A stretch of DNA of 64,000 bases from Acidaminobacter hydrogenoformans DSM 2784 (GTDB taxonomy: Bacteria; Bacillota; Clostridia; Peptostreptococcales; Acidaminobacteraceae), in contig NZ_FMWL01000003.1 in NCBI RefSeq assembly GCF_900103005.1, positions 186,001 through 250,000 on the forward strand, written 5' to 3'. A model generated the notes under the pieces. It was given only the letters and a program-made list of their open reading frames with translations. It was not told where the DNA came from and made no database searches. The translations under genes and the position numbers were made by a program. Positions 52,073 to 61,200 of the stretch are shown here, one piece after another (within the stretch, counting starts at the first letter, position 1; each line of letters starts with the position of its first letter).

Positions 52073-52924
52073 TTAAATATAATCCTTAACATTGCACTTG
52101 TCCCGAATCACACCGCGAATCAGCGGTCTTTTACAGGTCATCAGAATCATGATTCCCGGGCCGTGACCCATCTTCACACAGTCGCTGTGCACCACGACCC
52201 CTATACTCACCGAGCCCTTCAAATAGGCTCTGCCAAAGGTGTTGTCGCAGTCCTGCAGCATGACGAAGTCCCCAAATCTAAGCGTATCAATCCCCAGGGT
52301 GCCAATAGTCTCCGCATCCTGCGTCATGATGTCATAGTCCCCCGTGTATGCATGGACAGATCCAATCCCCGACCCCATCAAATGCGCCGGCACTATGGCT
52401 GCTACCGGGAATTCGATCACGCCACCATCGGCCTTCAGATCCATGCGCTCGAGGAGCCCCGGATCCATGTTCATAACGGTGACCTCCGGAAAATCCAGGA
52501 GCTTCAGCCCCTGTCCACAGCCCTTAATCTGAATTTTGTCATCTATGGCAAGCTTCTCCATAGTCTCCTCGGAAAACTCGACAATCACGTGCTCAATACC
52601 GCCATGAGCCCCCAGAACATAGCCTGTTTCACCCTTTGCGTCCCCGGTCATGACCTTGGCCTGATTGCCCAGGCAGGACAGCACCATGAGCGCGTCATTT
52701 TCCGCGGTGATTTCATTGCGGATTGAGACACTCGGTTCAATATGGTCCCCCGCCAGCCCAAAGGCCGGGTCGCCCACATGAAGCCCATAGGTAATAGACC
52801 CCGTCGACGGCAAAATCATAGCCTCCCCATGCTGGTTCACCCTAAAGGTCTTCGAATTGATTGGATGATGGATCTTTCCCATGACCGCCTGCGCGACCAC
52901 GTTCTTTTGGTTCGTTTTCAGCAT
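52073..52924 (-). CDS. DUF4438 domain protein
   Basis: A 283-residue protein matching the DUF4438 pattern (PSTGSITYGLHVGDPAFGLAGDHIEPSVS region; later VLGAHGGIEHVIVEF and GHGPGIMILMTC). Many glycines and acidic residues suggest a metal-dependent enzyme, but no function is established. The ATG has AAGGAG 8 bases upstream. It lies downstream of a putative amino-acid transporter and upstream of the LUD gene. Confidence 0.85.
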   Translation of the reverse strand: MLKTNQKNVVAQAVMGKIHHPINSKTFRVNQHGEAMILPSTGSITYGLHVGDPAFGLAGDHIEPSVSIRNEITAENDALMVLSCLGNQAKVMTGDAKGETGYVLGAHGGIEHVIVEFSEETMEKLAIDDKIQIKGCGQGLKLLDFPEVTVMNMDPGLLERMDLKADGGVIEFPVAAIVPAHLMGSGIGSVHAYTGDYDIMTQDAETIGTLGIDTLRFGDFVMLQDCDNTFGRAYLKGSVSIGVVVHSDCVKMGHGPGIMILMTCKRPLIRGVIRDKCNVKDYI

Positions 52925-53028
52925 TTTGACAGCTCCTTTTTTGTTATTGGTTGAGGAAATGGTACCAGATACCTTATCTCCGCCGTTCCTTTACCCCGCT
53001 TTTATTTACCCAAATAAAGTGAAAAAAC

Positions 53029-53080
53029 GACCATCGGCAAAATTTTTAGGCCCTTAAAGCCCAAAACTCAGCCGATGGTC
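53029..53080. terminator. Bidirectional terminator built from paired GCCGATGGTC words
   Basis: GACCATCGGC (53029-53038) pairs exactly with GCCGATGGTC (53071-53080). Outer A/T runs give T runs on both strands (GTTTTTTC on minus). The loop has GGCCCTTAAAGCC, also seen in related hairpins. It lies 93 bp after the transporter stop. Confidence 0.85.
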
Positions 53081-53172
53081 ATTTTCCATCCATTCATCAA
53101 TATTTCAGCTTTGTCAAAATCAATCTTGGCCCACTATTTACACCTCAACGCGCCGAGGCCAAGTCCACCTTA

Positions 53173-54492
53173 TTACAGCAGCATGGCACCAACAATGCCA
53201 AAGATGACCAGCGGAATATTGTACACGAGGAAGGTCGGCACACATGTGTCCCAGATGTGGTCATGCTGACCATCCGCGTTGAGACCCGCCGTTGGGCCAA
53301 GGGTCGTATCCGAAGCCGGTGATCCAGCGTCCCCGAGGGCAGCCGCAATCGCGATCAGGAGGATGGTTGCCTTCGGGCTGAAGCCCATAGTCATTGCCAG
53401 CGGCACGTAGATGACCGCCAGAATTGGCACCGTACCAAAGGAAGTCCCAATCCCCATGGTAATCAGAAGCCCCAGGAAGATCATGACGGTTGCGGCAATC
53501 AGCTTGCTGCCGCCCATGAGATCCGCAGATGCCGCGATCAGCGTCTCAACACCGCCCGTCGCTCTCATAACCGCGGCATAGCCAGACGCGACCAGCATGA
53601 CGAAAGCAATGAAGCCCATGATCCGGATGCCGCCGTCCATCATTTCGTTGATCTCGCCCCACTTGATAACCCTTGTGGCGACCATGATGCCAAGACCCAC
53701 AATGGCGCCAAGAGGCAGGGATCCAAAGACAAGCTGAACCACCAGCGCCGACGCGCCCGCCAAAAGCGTGATATAGTGCACCGCAGTGACCTTGCTGTCC
53801 TTAGCTGTGGCTTCACTGTCGAAATTCACGTCGTCAATGCCTTCAACATCTTTATACTCTCTGGGCTTTCTGTAGACGAAAATAGAGATCACGAAGCCCA
53901 CCAGCATGGCCAGACCCGCTACCCAGTTGGACTTCCAGATCATGTCCATGGAAACGTCCAGACCGCTGGCCGCCATTTGATCCCGAATGATCCCGTGATA
54001 GATGATCCCAAAGCCAAAAGGCAGGGTGATGTAAGGCACTTTAAGACCAAACGCCAGGGCAGATGCCGCTGTACGGCGGTCCAGCTTCAACCGGTTCATG
54101 AGGGGAAGCAGCGGTGGAATAAGAATGGGAATGAAGGCGATATGTACCGGAATCAGCGTTTGTGAAAGGGATGCGACAAAAGCAATAATTAATAATAAGA
54201 CCAGTTTGTTGCCTTTGATGAGCTTTGCGATCATCAGCGTCAGCGCTTCCGCTGCCCGGGTCTTGTGAATGGCCGTTGCCAGCGCGCCGAGCAGGATGTA
54301 GCTCAGTGCCGTCTGAGCGTTGCCGCCCATGCCGCCAATCAGCGCGTCCATAGTTTCCTGAAGCGGCATTCCAGCGGTAAAGCCGCCCACCAGCGCCGCA
54401 ATGATCAGCGCGAGAATAACATTGAGCTTGAGCAGACACAAGACTGTCATCACGACGACCGAGACGACTATAGGGTTGGTTAACAATTCCAT
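53173..54492 (-). CDS. YuiF/NhaC-like ion-coupled transporter
   Basis: A 439-residue membrane protein with about eleven or twelve hydrophobic helices. QTLIPVHIAFIPILIPPLL and the C-terminal GDAGSPASDTTLGPTAGLNADGQHDHIWDT region match the Na+/H+ antiporter-family group that includes the predicted histidine transporter YuiF. Substrate specificity (amino acid or ion) is uncertain. The ATG has AGGAGGG upstream. Confidence 0.9.
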   Translation of the reverse strand: MELLTNPIVVSVVVMTVLCLLKLNVILALIIAALVGGFTAGMPLQETMDALIGGMGGNAQTALSYILLGALATAIHKTRAAEALTLMIAKLIKGNKLVLLLIIAFVASLSQTLIPVHIAFIPILIPPLLPLMNRLKLDRRTAASALAFGLKVPYITLPFGFGIIYHGIIRDQMAASGLDVSMDMIWKSNWVAGLAMLVGFVISIFVYRKPREYKDVEGIDDVNFDSEATAKDSKVTAVHYITLLAGASALVVQLVFGSLPLGAIVGLGIMVATRVIKWGEINEMMDGGIRIMGFIAFVMLVASGYAAVMRATGGVETLIAASADLMGGSKLIAATVMIFLGLLITMGIGTSFGTVPILAVIYVPLAMTMGFSPKATILLIAIAAALGDAGSPASDTTLGPTAGLNADGQHDHIWDTCVPTFLVYNIPLVIFGIVGAMLL

Positions 54493-54907
54493 TTTGTTCC
54501 CTCCTGTTTTTAAACTTTCTTCGATTCATCCGCATTCGCCTGTCCCACTTGGGCTCGTGTGGCGTGAATTCGCGGGCAAGCCTCCTTTCTCCTGAGATAT
54601 GTTAGTGTGACCTTTCTTTGTGAAAGAAAAGACATTGTGTCCAAGTTACCAAAAAAACGTCAACAAATCGTCAATAATTGGATGGCTAAGAAGAATGAAG
54701 TGTGAAAAAGACCATCGGCAATTAAAAGCGCTTAAAGCCTTTATATGCCTATGGTCAAGCCGGCCAGGGCGTGCACGGGGCAGAGAAAAGTGAACTGGCG
54801 CTGGTCTTTTACCCCTTCAGTTTTTATGCACCATTCGAGGGTATTAATAATGTGTAGGTCCTCCTTCACCCGTCCACCCGTAACCTCATTTGGGGAGTGT
54901 GAATGAT
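54493..54907. other. Divergent intergenic region between transporter and flavoprotein genes
   Basis: It holds the promoters of both flanking genes. On the minus strand two TTGACG (-35-like) boxes lie 13 bases apart near 54658-54680, without a clear -10. A 10-base word and its imperfect partner form a hairpin at 54710-54756. No small gene was found. Confidence 0.4.
54710..54756. repeat. Hairpin with GACCATCGGC and an imperfect inverted copy
   Basis: GACCATCGGC (54710-54719) and GCCTATGGTC (54747-54756, one mismatch) flank AATTAAAAGCGCTTAAAG, whose CTTAAAG recurs in the other hairpins of this family. On the minus strand the outer A run would give a T run, so it could terminate leftward transcription, though no gene ends there. 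Confidence 0.6.
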
Positions 54908-55621
54908 ATGACAAAAGTATTTGCTGTCAATGGAAGCCCAACCATGGAAAAAGGCGACACAGCCCTGCTGCTGAATGTGTTCCTCCAGGGGATGGAAGAC
55001 GCAGGTGCTGATGCAGCCCTCCATTATGCCAGCAAATTAGATCTCAAGCCTTGTTCCTGCGGGCAAATGTACTGCTGGTACCAAAATCCCGGCGAATGCT
55101 GCGTCCAGGATGAATTTCAGACGTTGTATCCCAGCCTGAAGGCCTCAGATATTCTGGTCCTGGCGACGCCGGTCTACATACCGCTTCCGGGGCGCATGCA
55201 GGACGTCATGAACCGGTTATGCCCTCTGATTAAGCCAAAGCTCGCGTTCCGGGAGGGCCGAACGCGGGCGGAATCCCACAGCGCGTTCAACATCAAGAAA
55301 ATTGTCTTGGTCTCTGTAGGCGGTTGGTGGGAGCTTGAGAACTTCGACACTGTGGTCAGGATTGTCCGCGACTTCTCCGAGACGGCCGGCGTTGAGTTTT
55401 CCGGCCCGGTTTTGAGGCCGCACTCATTTCTGATGTATGATGAAACGGGGATGACAGCCGCCGGAACAGCCGTTTTGGAGGCGGCCAGGAAAGCGGGGCA
55501 TCAGCTGGTGGCGGAAGGCTCTATAGACTCCGAAACCCTGGCGGCCATCAGCAGGCCACTCGTCCCGGAAGCAGAACTCAGGGCGCGGTATAACAAAGCG
55601 ATTGAACGCTTTCCAAAGTGA
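54908..55621 (+). CDS. NADPH-dependent FMN reductase/iron-sulfur flavoprotein
   Basis: A 237-residue flavodoxin-like protein. KVFAVNGSPTMEKGDTALLL is the FMN-phosphate loop, and LKPCSCGQMYCWYQNPGECC carries the compact cysteine motif of iron-sulfur flavoproteins; ILVLATPVYIPLPGRMQDVMNR is the second flavin segment. It is likely an electron-transfer reductase in anaerobic metabolism. The ATG at 54908 with GGGGAG upstream matches the family start; the frame is open 18 bp further. It is one of two supported + strand genes. Confidence 0.9.
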   Translation: MTKVFAVNGSPTMEKGDTALLLNVFLQGMEDAGADAALHYASKLDLKPCSCGQMYCWYQNPGECCVQDEFQTLYPSLKASDILVLATPVYIPLPGRMQDVMNRLCPLIKPKLAFREGRTRAESHSAFNIKKIVLVSVGGWWELENFDTVVRIVRDFSETAGVEFSGPVLRPHSFLMYDETGMTAAGTAVLEAARKAGHQLVAEGSIDSETLAAISRPLVPEAELRARYNKAIERFPK

Positions 55622-55632
55622 AGGAAAGCAAA

Positions 55633-55687
55633 GACCATCGGCAGAGTTTTTTGGGCCTTAAAAGACTCAAAAACTCTGCCGATGGTC
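55633..55687. terminator. Bidirectional terminator with 18-bp stem from paired words
   Basis: GACCATCGGCAGAGTTTT (55633-55650) pairs perfectly with AAAACTCTGCCGATGGTC (55670-55687), followed by ATTTTT on the + strand. The loop has GGGCCTTAAAAG. It lies between the convergent flavoprotein and HTH genes and serves both. Confidence 0.93.
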
Positions 55688-55728
55688 ATTTTTCACCCAT
55701 TTATCCAATTCGCCACACAGAAGCACAA

Positions 55729-56109
55729 TCATTTCACTTTCGCCTTATCTCCCGTCATAAAAGATTGAATTTCCGTTTTCGAAAATCGCCATTCCCTGCC
55801 AATCTTTTGTGCTTTTAATCTTCCATCCCTGATCATATTGTATATGGTTTGGTTGCTGACTCTTAATAAATCTGCGACCTCAGACAAATTCAGCTGATCA
55901 GGTTTCTCTCCCACATCACTTTCAGACAGGCTTTTGCTCAGCTTTTGGAGCATCAGCGCATCTTTTCCTTCAATAGTGATTTCGCCACATTTGGGGCATA
56001 TATAGGTCTCAACACCTTCTACAGTAAGCTTATACTCACCCCAGCCCGTATGAATCGTCGTTTTTCTTTTTTCCATCTCCAGATTGCAGATATGACACAT
56101 TTTAGTCAC
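55729..56109 (-). CDS. YgiT-type zinc finger plus excisionase-like HTH protein
   Basis: A 126-residue protein. The N-terminal zinc ribbon has CHIC and CPKC pairs, like MqsA/YgiT antitoxins. The C-terminal domain (LNLSEVADLLRVSNQTIYNM, then RDGRLKAQKIGREWRFSKTEI) is an excisionase-type winged helix. It should bind DNA. The usual toxin neighbour of such antitoxins is absent here, so it may be an orphan regulator. The GTG at 56109 has AGAGGTG upstream. Palindromes in its promoter region could be its own operators. Confidence 0.88.
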   Translation of the reverse strand: MTKMCHICNLEMEKRKTTIHTGWGEYKLTVEGVETYICPKCGEITIEGKDALMLQKLSKSLSESDVGEKPDQLNLSEVADLLRVSNQTIYNMIRDGRLKAQKIGREWRFSKTEIQSFMTGDKAKVK

Positions 56110-56167
56110 CGACGCTGCACCTCTCTTCTTTTTAGAACATCATCGATCCAGTCCCAGGTTTCTTTTT

Positions 56168-56266
56168 TTGTTCATGTTTGTTCATGATATCAGTCTTATA
56201 CTTATTATAAGACATTTTTCTTGTTTTTTATATCAATAATATAAATTATTATAAATTATTGATATA
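56168..56266. promoter_or_regulatory. Palindromes and direct repeats upstream of the zinc finger/HTH gene
   Basis: Three elements lie in an AT-rich stretch: two TTGTTCATG direct repeats 10 bp apart (56168-56186), GTCTTATA-5-TATAAGAC (56193-56213, perfect), and TATATCAATAAT/ATTATTGATATA (56229-56266, 12-bp arms). They lie 60-160 bp upstream of the HTH gene and are good candidates for operators, probably autoregulatory. The binding protein is inferred. Confidence 0.55.
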
Positions 56267-56365
56267 TTTTGAACTCATCATCTATTTTTATGACTTTTTA
56301 CTTCCTATGCGTATAGATTGCATGACGGCCGAAGTCAACAGTTTTTGGCCTTAAAGGTTTTTTCT

Positions 56366-56593
56366 TGCCGATGGTGTCTTGACTCCAAATTTACCCATAA
56401 AAAAAGGGATCAGCCCGCTTGTGAGGCTCGATCCCTGTTTGTGGTTTAAATTCTTGTTCAACTTCATCATCTTCACTGCCTGTACCTGTCACCAAAAAAC
56501 GTCTTTTACTCTATCTAATCTCTATAAGCCTTGCAATCGCTTCATAAAATTGTTAACAACTTCCGCATCTTCACTGATGGTGACAGGTACGGG
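56366..56593. repeat. Imperfect tandem repeat, unit 1
   Basis: This unit and the next (56615-56834) share the order: TGCCGATGGTGTCTTGACTC, ACCCATAAAAAA, a GGGATC-GATCCC hairpin, GTGGTTTAAATTCTTG, CTGCCTGTACCTGTCACC, then about 75-85 diverged bases and GGTGACAGGTACGGG. Inside, GTACCTGTCACC (56492-56503) and GGTGACAGGTAC (56579-56590) form a perfect inverted repeat. Confidence 0.85.
56401..56440 (-). terminator. Terminator hairpin in repeat unit 1
   Basis: AGGGATCAGCC pairs with GGCTCGATCCCT (one bulge) and is followed on the minus strand by a T run. It is a diverged copy of the hairpin at 56651-56690 and provides a second stop for flagellin transcription. Confidence 0.75.
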
Positions 56594-56614
56594 GGAATCT
56601 TGCCCCCGAAACCC

Positions 56615-56834
56615 TGCCGATGGTGTCTTGACTCCAAAGCAACCCATAAAAAACAGGGATCAGCCCGCTTGTGAGGCTCGATCCCTGTTTGTGGTTTAAA
56701 TTCTTGATCAACTTCACTGCCTGTACCTGTCACCAAAATTCATCATTTGCTCAAGTCATTCTCTGCAAGCTATGCAATAGCTACATCAGGCATCAAACAA
56801 CTTCCGCAACTTCACTGAAGGTGACAGGTACGGG
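56615..56834. repeat. Imperfect tandem repeat, unit 2
   Basis: The second copy of the module just described, directly after the flagellin gene. Its inverted arms are GTACCTGTCACC (56723-56734) and GGTGACAGGTAC (56820-56831). The central parts of the two units have diverged more than the hairpins and arms, suggesting that structure is conserved. Confidence 0.85.
56651..56690 (-). terminator. Flagellin terminator in repeat unit 2
   Basis: AAACAGGGATCAGCC (56651-56665) pairs with GGCTCGATCCCTGTTT (56675-56690); on the minus strand a run of six T follows. It lies about 160 bp after the flagellin stop. Confidence 0.85.
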
Positions 56835-56848
56835 CTAAATCGATGTAA

Positions 56849-57937
56849 TTATCCAAGAAGCTGGAGAACGCCCTGAGGCATTTGATTTGCTTGTGCAAGC
56901 ATTGCCGTTGCAGCCTGGTTGAGGATGTTGTTCTTGGTGAAATCCATCATTTCCTTGGCCATATCTACGTCTCTGATTCTGGATTCAGCAGCTGTCAGGT
57001 TTTCAGAAGTGGTTGTCAGGTTGTTGATGGTGTGATCCAGTCTGTTCTGAACAGCACCAAGCTTGGATCTTTCAGCAGATACCAATTCGATAGCATCGTC
57101 AATCGCTGTAATTGCAGAACTTGCACCAGCCTGTGTTGTCACATCAATGGTATCAATGTTAAGTCCTCCACTGGTCATTTCATTGATGGAGAGATCCATG
57201 TCCTGCCCTTCATTGGCACCAATCTGGAACTTGAGGCTGCCGCCTGTAACCACTACATCTCCAACTGCATCGTCAGCGGTGTAAAAAGCGTTGGTTTCAA
57301 CAGTAATGCCAAAATCACTGAAATTCAGCTTCTGAGCGCCATCTGCATTGGTAATGGTCTGAGATTTTGTACCCGCAGAGTTTACCATGGTCAGTTCACC
57401 AGCAGCACCACTGGAAATCGTGTAAGTGTCAGCTGCAGCACCTGTGCTGGCAACTTTAGCTACACCCGCACCTGCAAGCAAAGTAGTAGTTGCAGCATCC
57501 TGTTCGACCGTAGCTCCAAGACCACCATTCAGAAGAGTCTTCTTATTAAACTCTGTGGTTCCAGCAATTCTGTCTATTTCATCAGACAGTTGCTTCATTT
57601 CCTTGTCGATTTCACCTCTGTCAACATCGGTATTGGTGTCATTGGATGACTGAACTGCAAGTTCTCTCATTCTGTTAAGAATAGAATGTGTTTCATTCAG
57701 TGCGCCTTCAGCTGTTTGAATTAAAGAAATACCATCCTGTGCGTTTCTTACAGATTGGTTAAGACCCTTTATCTGCCCTCTCATCTTCTCCGAGATCGCA
57801 AGACCTGCCGCATCATCCCCAGCTTTATTAATTCTTAAACCTGACGACAATTTCTCGAGTGACTTAGACTGTGCAGACTGCGCGCTTGATAATCTTGAAT
57901 AAGTGTTCAAAGCCGAAATATTGTTATTAATCCTCAT
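56849..57937 (-). CDS. fliC: Flagellin
   Basis: A 362-residue flagellin. The N-terminal D0/D1 begins MRINNNISALNTYSRLSSAQ and includes KLSSGLRINKAGDDAAGLAI; the C-terminal half has DVAKEMM-like DVDMAKEMMDFTKNNILNQA and ends PQGVLQLLG. A short variable domain lies between. Start ATG 57937 with GGGAGG upstream; the frame is open 72 bp more without similarity. It is transcribed alone from a sigma-D-like promoter, and its leader has a likely CsrA site. It may be the major filament protein. Confidence 0.97.
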   Translation of the reverse strand: MRINNNISALNTYSRLSSAQSAQSKSLEKLSSGLRINKAGDDAAGLAISEKMRGQIKGLNQSVRNAQDGISLIQTAEGALNETHSILNRMRELAVQSSNDTNTDVDRGEIDKEMKQLSDEIDRIAGTTEFNKKTLLNGGLGATVEQDAATTTLLAGAGVAKVASTGAAADTYTISSGAAGELTMVNSAGTKSQTITNADGAQKLNFSDFGITVETNAFYTADDAVGDVVVTGGSLKFQIGANEGQDMDLSINEMTSGGLNIDTIDVTTQAGASSAITAIDDAIELVSAERSKLGAVQNRLDHTINNLTTTSENLTAAESRIRDVDMAKEMMDFTKNNILNQAATAMLAQANQMPQGVLQLLG

Positions 57938-57947
57938 GTTCTTTTTT

Positions 57948-57995
57948 CCTCCCTGAAAACATTTTTTTGATTTGCGAACATCCATTTTCGCAAAT
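57948..57995 (-). promoter_or_regulatory. Probable CsrA-binding region in the flagellin leader
   Basis: On the minus strand ATTTGCGAA (57995-57987) and TTCGCAAAT (57978-57970) form a perfect 9-bp stem with loop AATGGATG, so GGA sits in the loop. About 17 bases further is the GGGAGG ribosome binding site (57953-57948), a second GGA. In Bacillus hag mRNA, CsrA bridges one such loop and the ribosome binding site. Confidence 0.75.
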
Positions 57996-58065
57996 TTGAC
58001 ACCAGCCAACCTATGATCATCTCGGTCCGCTGTTTCGGATGCATTTTTTCACCCTCATGCTGTAT

Positions 58066-58091
58066 TAATCGGTTCCTTTTTCATTTCGTTA
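58066..58091 (-). promoter_or_regulatory. Sigma-D-like flagellin promoter
   Basis: TAAC (58091-58088), 14 bases, ACCGATTA (58073-58066) on the minus strand. The leader would be about 120 nt. The remaining 58092-58188 stretch is AT-rich without other recognised sites. Confidence 0.8.
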
Positions 58092-58189
58092 ATAGCCTTT
58101 GATTAATTTTTTTCTTTTTTTGTCTTGGTTTTTCATTTTTTCGTCTTTATTCTTCTAATCTTTCATCCCACCTAATCCCACAAAAAAAC

Positions 58190-58226
58190 CACACCGCTGC
58201 CAGCAACCCTCGCCAGCCACGGTGTG
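58190..58226 (-). terminator. Terminator of the GGDEF/HD-GYP gene
   Basis: CACACCG (58220-58226 complement) and CGGTGTG (58190-58196 complement) form the stem base, with an inner TGGC-rich stem, followed by GTTTTTTT on the minus strand. It lies 53 bp after the gene. Confidence 0.85.
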
Positions 58227-58278
58227 ACTAATTTAAACCCTTATCCCTTTTTTCTCAAACGGCCCACAAGCCTCTGCC

Positions 58279-61200
58279 TCAATTCACCCTCTCCTCAACC
58301 GTCTCCGCCAGCACCCGCCCAACAAACACAGCCACAACCCCCTCATCAAACTGGGTCCCGACACACCGCCGCAGCTCTGCCACAGCCTCTTCCTTGGTCT
58401 TTGGCTTATGGTACGACCGCTTCGCCGTCATGGCCTCATAAGAATCCGCCACCGCAATAATCCGGGCATACAGCGGAATCTGGTCGCCTCTCAGCCCCTC
58501 CGGATACCCCTTCCCGTCTACGCGCTCATGGTGGTACAGCACCGCCTCCGCCACGCTGGCATACTCATCCGCGGACTTGAGGATCTGATAGCTCGTCTCC
58601 GGATGGCGCTTGATGATCTCAAATTCTTCCTCCGTCAGCCGACCAGGCTTGTTTAACAGCTCCGGTGAAATCATGATCTTTCCAATATCATGGAGCACCC
58701 CGGCGGTCTTGATCTCCTGCACGTCCTTCTCACTGAGACCCATCTCCCGGGCGATCGCCTCACAATATTGAGACACCCGCTCCGTATGAATCTGCTCCTG
58801 GTCGTACTTCAGATTGATGTTCTTCAGCACCATCTCAATGGTCTGACTCCGCATCAGCTTCCCGTACTTCAGCTTCTCCTTGTACATATTATTATCTGCC
58901 AGGGTCATCACGTCGCTCATGTCCTGGCCGGCTTCACACTTGCTTGCATGCCCCACCGCCACAGAGACAATCACCGACTCCAGCTTGACCTTGGCCGCCG
59001 CCTCCATGATCCGCTTCTTGATGCGCTCAGCCTCGAGCTCAGAGGTCTTTGGCAGCAAAATGATAAACTCATCCCCGCCAATCCGGCCTATGACGTCCTC
59101 TTCCCTGCAGACACGCCTGAGAAGCCCCGCCACACTCTTCAGCAGCCGGTCCCCCATCTTGTGTCCAAAGGCATCATTCGTCAGCTTCAGGCCGTTCACG
59201 TCAATGGTCACCACCGAAAACGGCAGGTTTCGCACTGTGTCCATCCGCGCCAAGGCGTCCTCAATATACCTGCGGTTGTACAGCCCCGTGAGGTGGTCGT
59301 GGAAGCTCAGGTACTCGATCTCGCTGATCTTCTCCTTCTTCTCCGTAAAGTCCCTGAAGACAATGACCACGCCGGTAATAAACCCATTGCTGCTTCTAAT
59401 AGGCGCCGCGCTGTCCTCAATAGGGATCTCCCTGCCGTCCTTGGCGACTAAAATGGTATGGTTCGCCAGCTCAATGATCTCCCCAATTTCCAGCACCCGC
59501 TCCACCGGGTTTTCGCAGGCCTCCCGGGTGTACTCGTTGATAATGTGAAATACCTCAGCAAAAGGCCTTCCGAAAGCCTCCGCCTGAGTCCAGCCCGTCA
59601 GCGCCTCGGCAATGGGGTTCATGACCTGAATCCGGCCGTGATGGTCTGTCGAAATGACGCCGTCCCCAACAGACAGCAGCGTGGTCTTAAACTGCTCCTT
59701 CTCGTTGTAAATCATTTGCTCCATCCTGCGCCGCTCCGTGTTGTCCATGAAGGTGACCACCGTACCGACCACCCGCCCCTCCAGCAGCTGCGGATAGGAG
59801 TGGTATTCCACGTCGAAGCAGCTTCCGTCTTTTCGCCAGAACACCTCGTCCGCCACATGCGCCCCAGTGCTGTTTGCCGATGCTCGGTAGATCCGGCATT
59901 CCTCATCCAAAATAGGCGTCCCGTCCCGCAGACTATGGTGAATCACCTGATGCAGCGACTTCCCGACAAGCTCCCCGGCATCCTCGTAGCCCAGCATTTT
60001 TAAGCCACTATCATTGATAAACGTACAGCGCCCCTGCATATCCAGCCCGCAGATCGCCTCCACCGTAGAATCCAGGATCAGTTGCAGTCTGTCCTTGTAA
60101 TCCTCCAGGGCAACGTTTCGATCCCGCAGGTCCTCCGTTCGCGCCTTGACCTCATCCTCCAGGGCATGGACGTGATAGTCAATGACCTCCGCCATGTGAT
60201 TAAACGACGCCGCGAGCTGCCCAATTTCGTCATGTCTGAGGATGGGCGCTCTTTGGGACCGGTGACCATCGGCAAAGCTTTCCTGGGCATTCAGGAGCAT
60301 GATCACCGGAGAAAACAGCTTTTTTGAAAGCTTCAAAAACATGAGAATGATCAGAATGAGCAAAGCACCGCTGAGCAGTACCGAGGTCTCAAAGCTCCTC
60401 TGATAGCCGGCAGCGAGAAAGCCCTCCGGCACAGAGGTAATGACGAGCCAGTGGATGCCGCTTGCCTGGATGGCGGCAACTTCCGTGAACACTTGCTCGC
60501 CATCCTGGTCATAGGCATAGTCGGTTTCTCCATCAGCCATATAGCGCTGATAGGCCGCCAGCACGCCTGCGTCGTGAAATGACGCTATGGGGAGCCTTTG
60601 AAATTTCCCTTCAGCGTCCAGAGTATAATTGTCTGCTCCATAGGAATTGGCGACGAGATATCCGGTATCCCGCTCCACAATCACGGACTTGGCATCCTTT
60701 CGCCCCGCGATCTCCGCCAGCTTTTCGTTGGCGTCTTCCAGGGTGATGTGGGCGCCAAGGACCCCTTTCAGCCTGCCCGCCTCGTCATACAAAGGCGCCG
60801 CGGCAGAGATGGTCAGATCGTTCATGACAAAATGCTTATAGATGCTGGAATAGGCAAGGTCTCCCGTCTCGGAGGCCGCCTTGAACCACGCCCGTGTCCT
60901 TGGATCAAATGCCCCGGCTTGCATGACAAGGGGGCCTGCGGTCAGATCCTCCTGAACGGTATAATACCAGGAATGACCTTCCGTAGAGTCGTCGTTTCTT
61001 ATGATCTCAATAGTGCTCGCATCATTTCGCCGGGCACCGTAATACTCGCCCCTTGCGGAGCCGTAGCTGAAGCTGTATACCGACTCGCCCTCATGGCTGG
61101 CCAGGGCGTTGACGAAGAATTTTTCCCTGAGGGAAGGCTGATCCATATCAATAATCCCCTGCTCCAAAAGTCCTCGGTTAACCGCCACCATGTGCTGGGG

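Noticed and set aside
56379..56736. Frames of 64-106 residues within the tandem repeat
   Set aside because: They translate terminator hairpins and inverted repeats; the repeated peptide comes from the DNA duplication.
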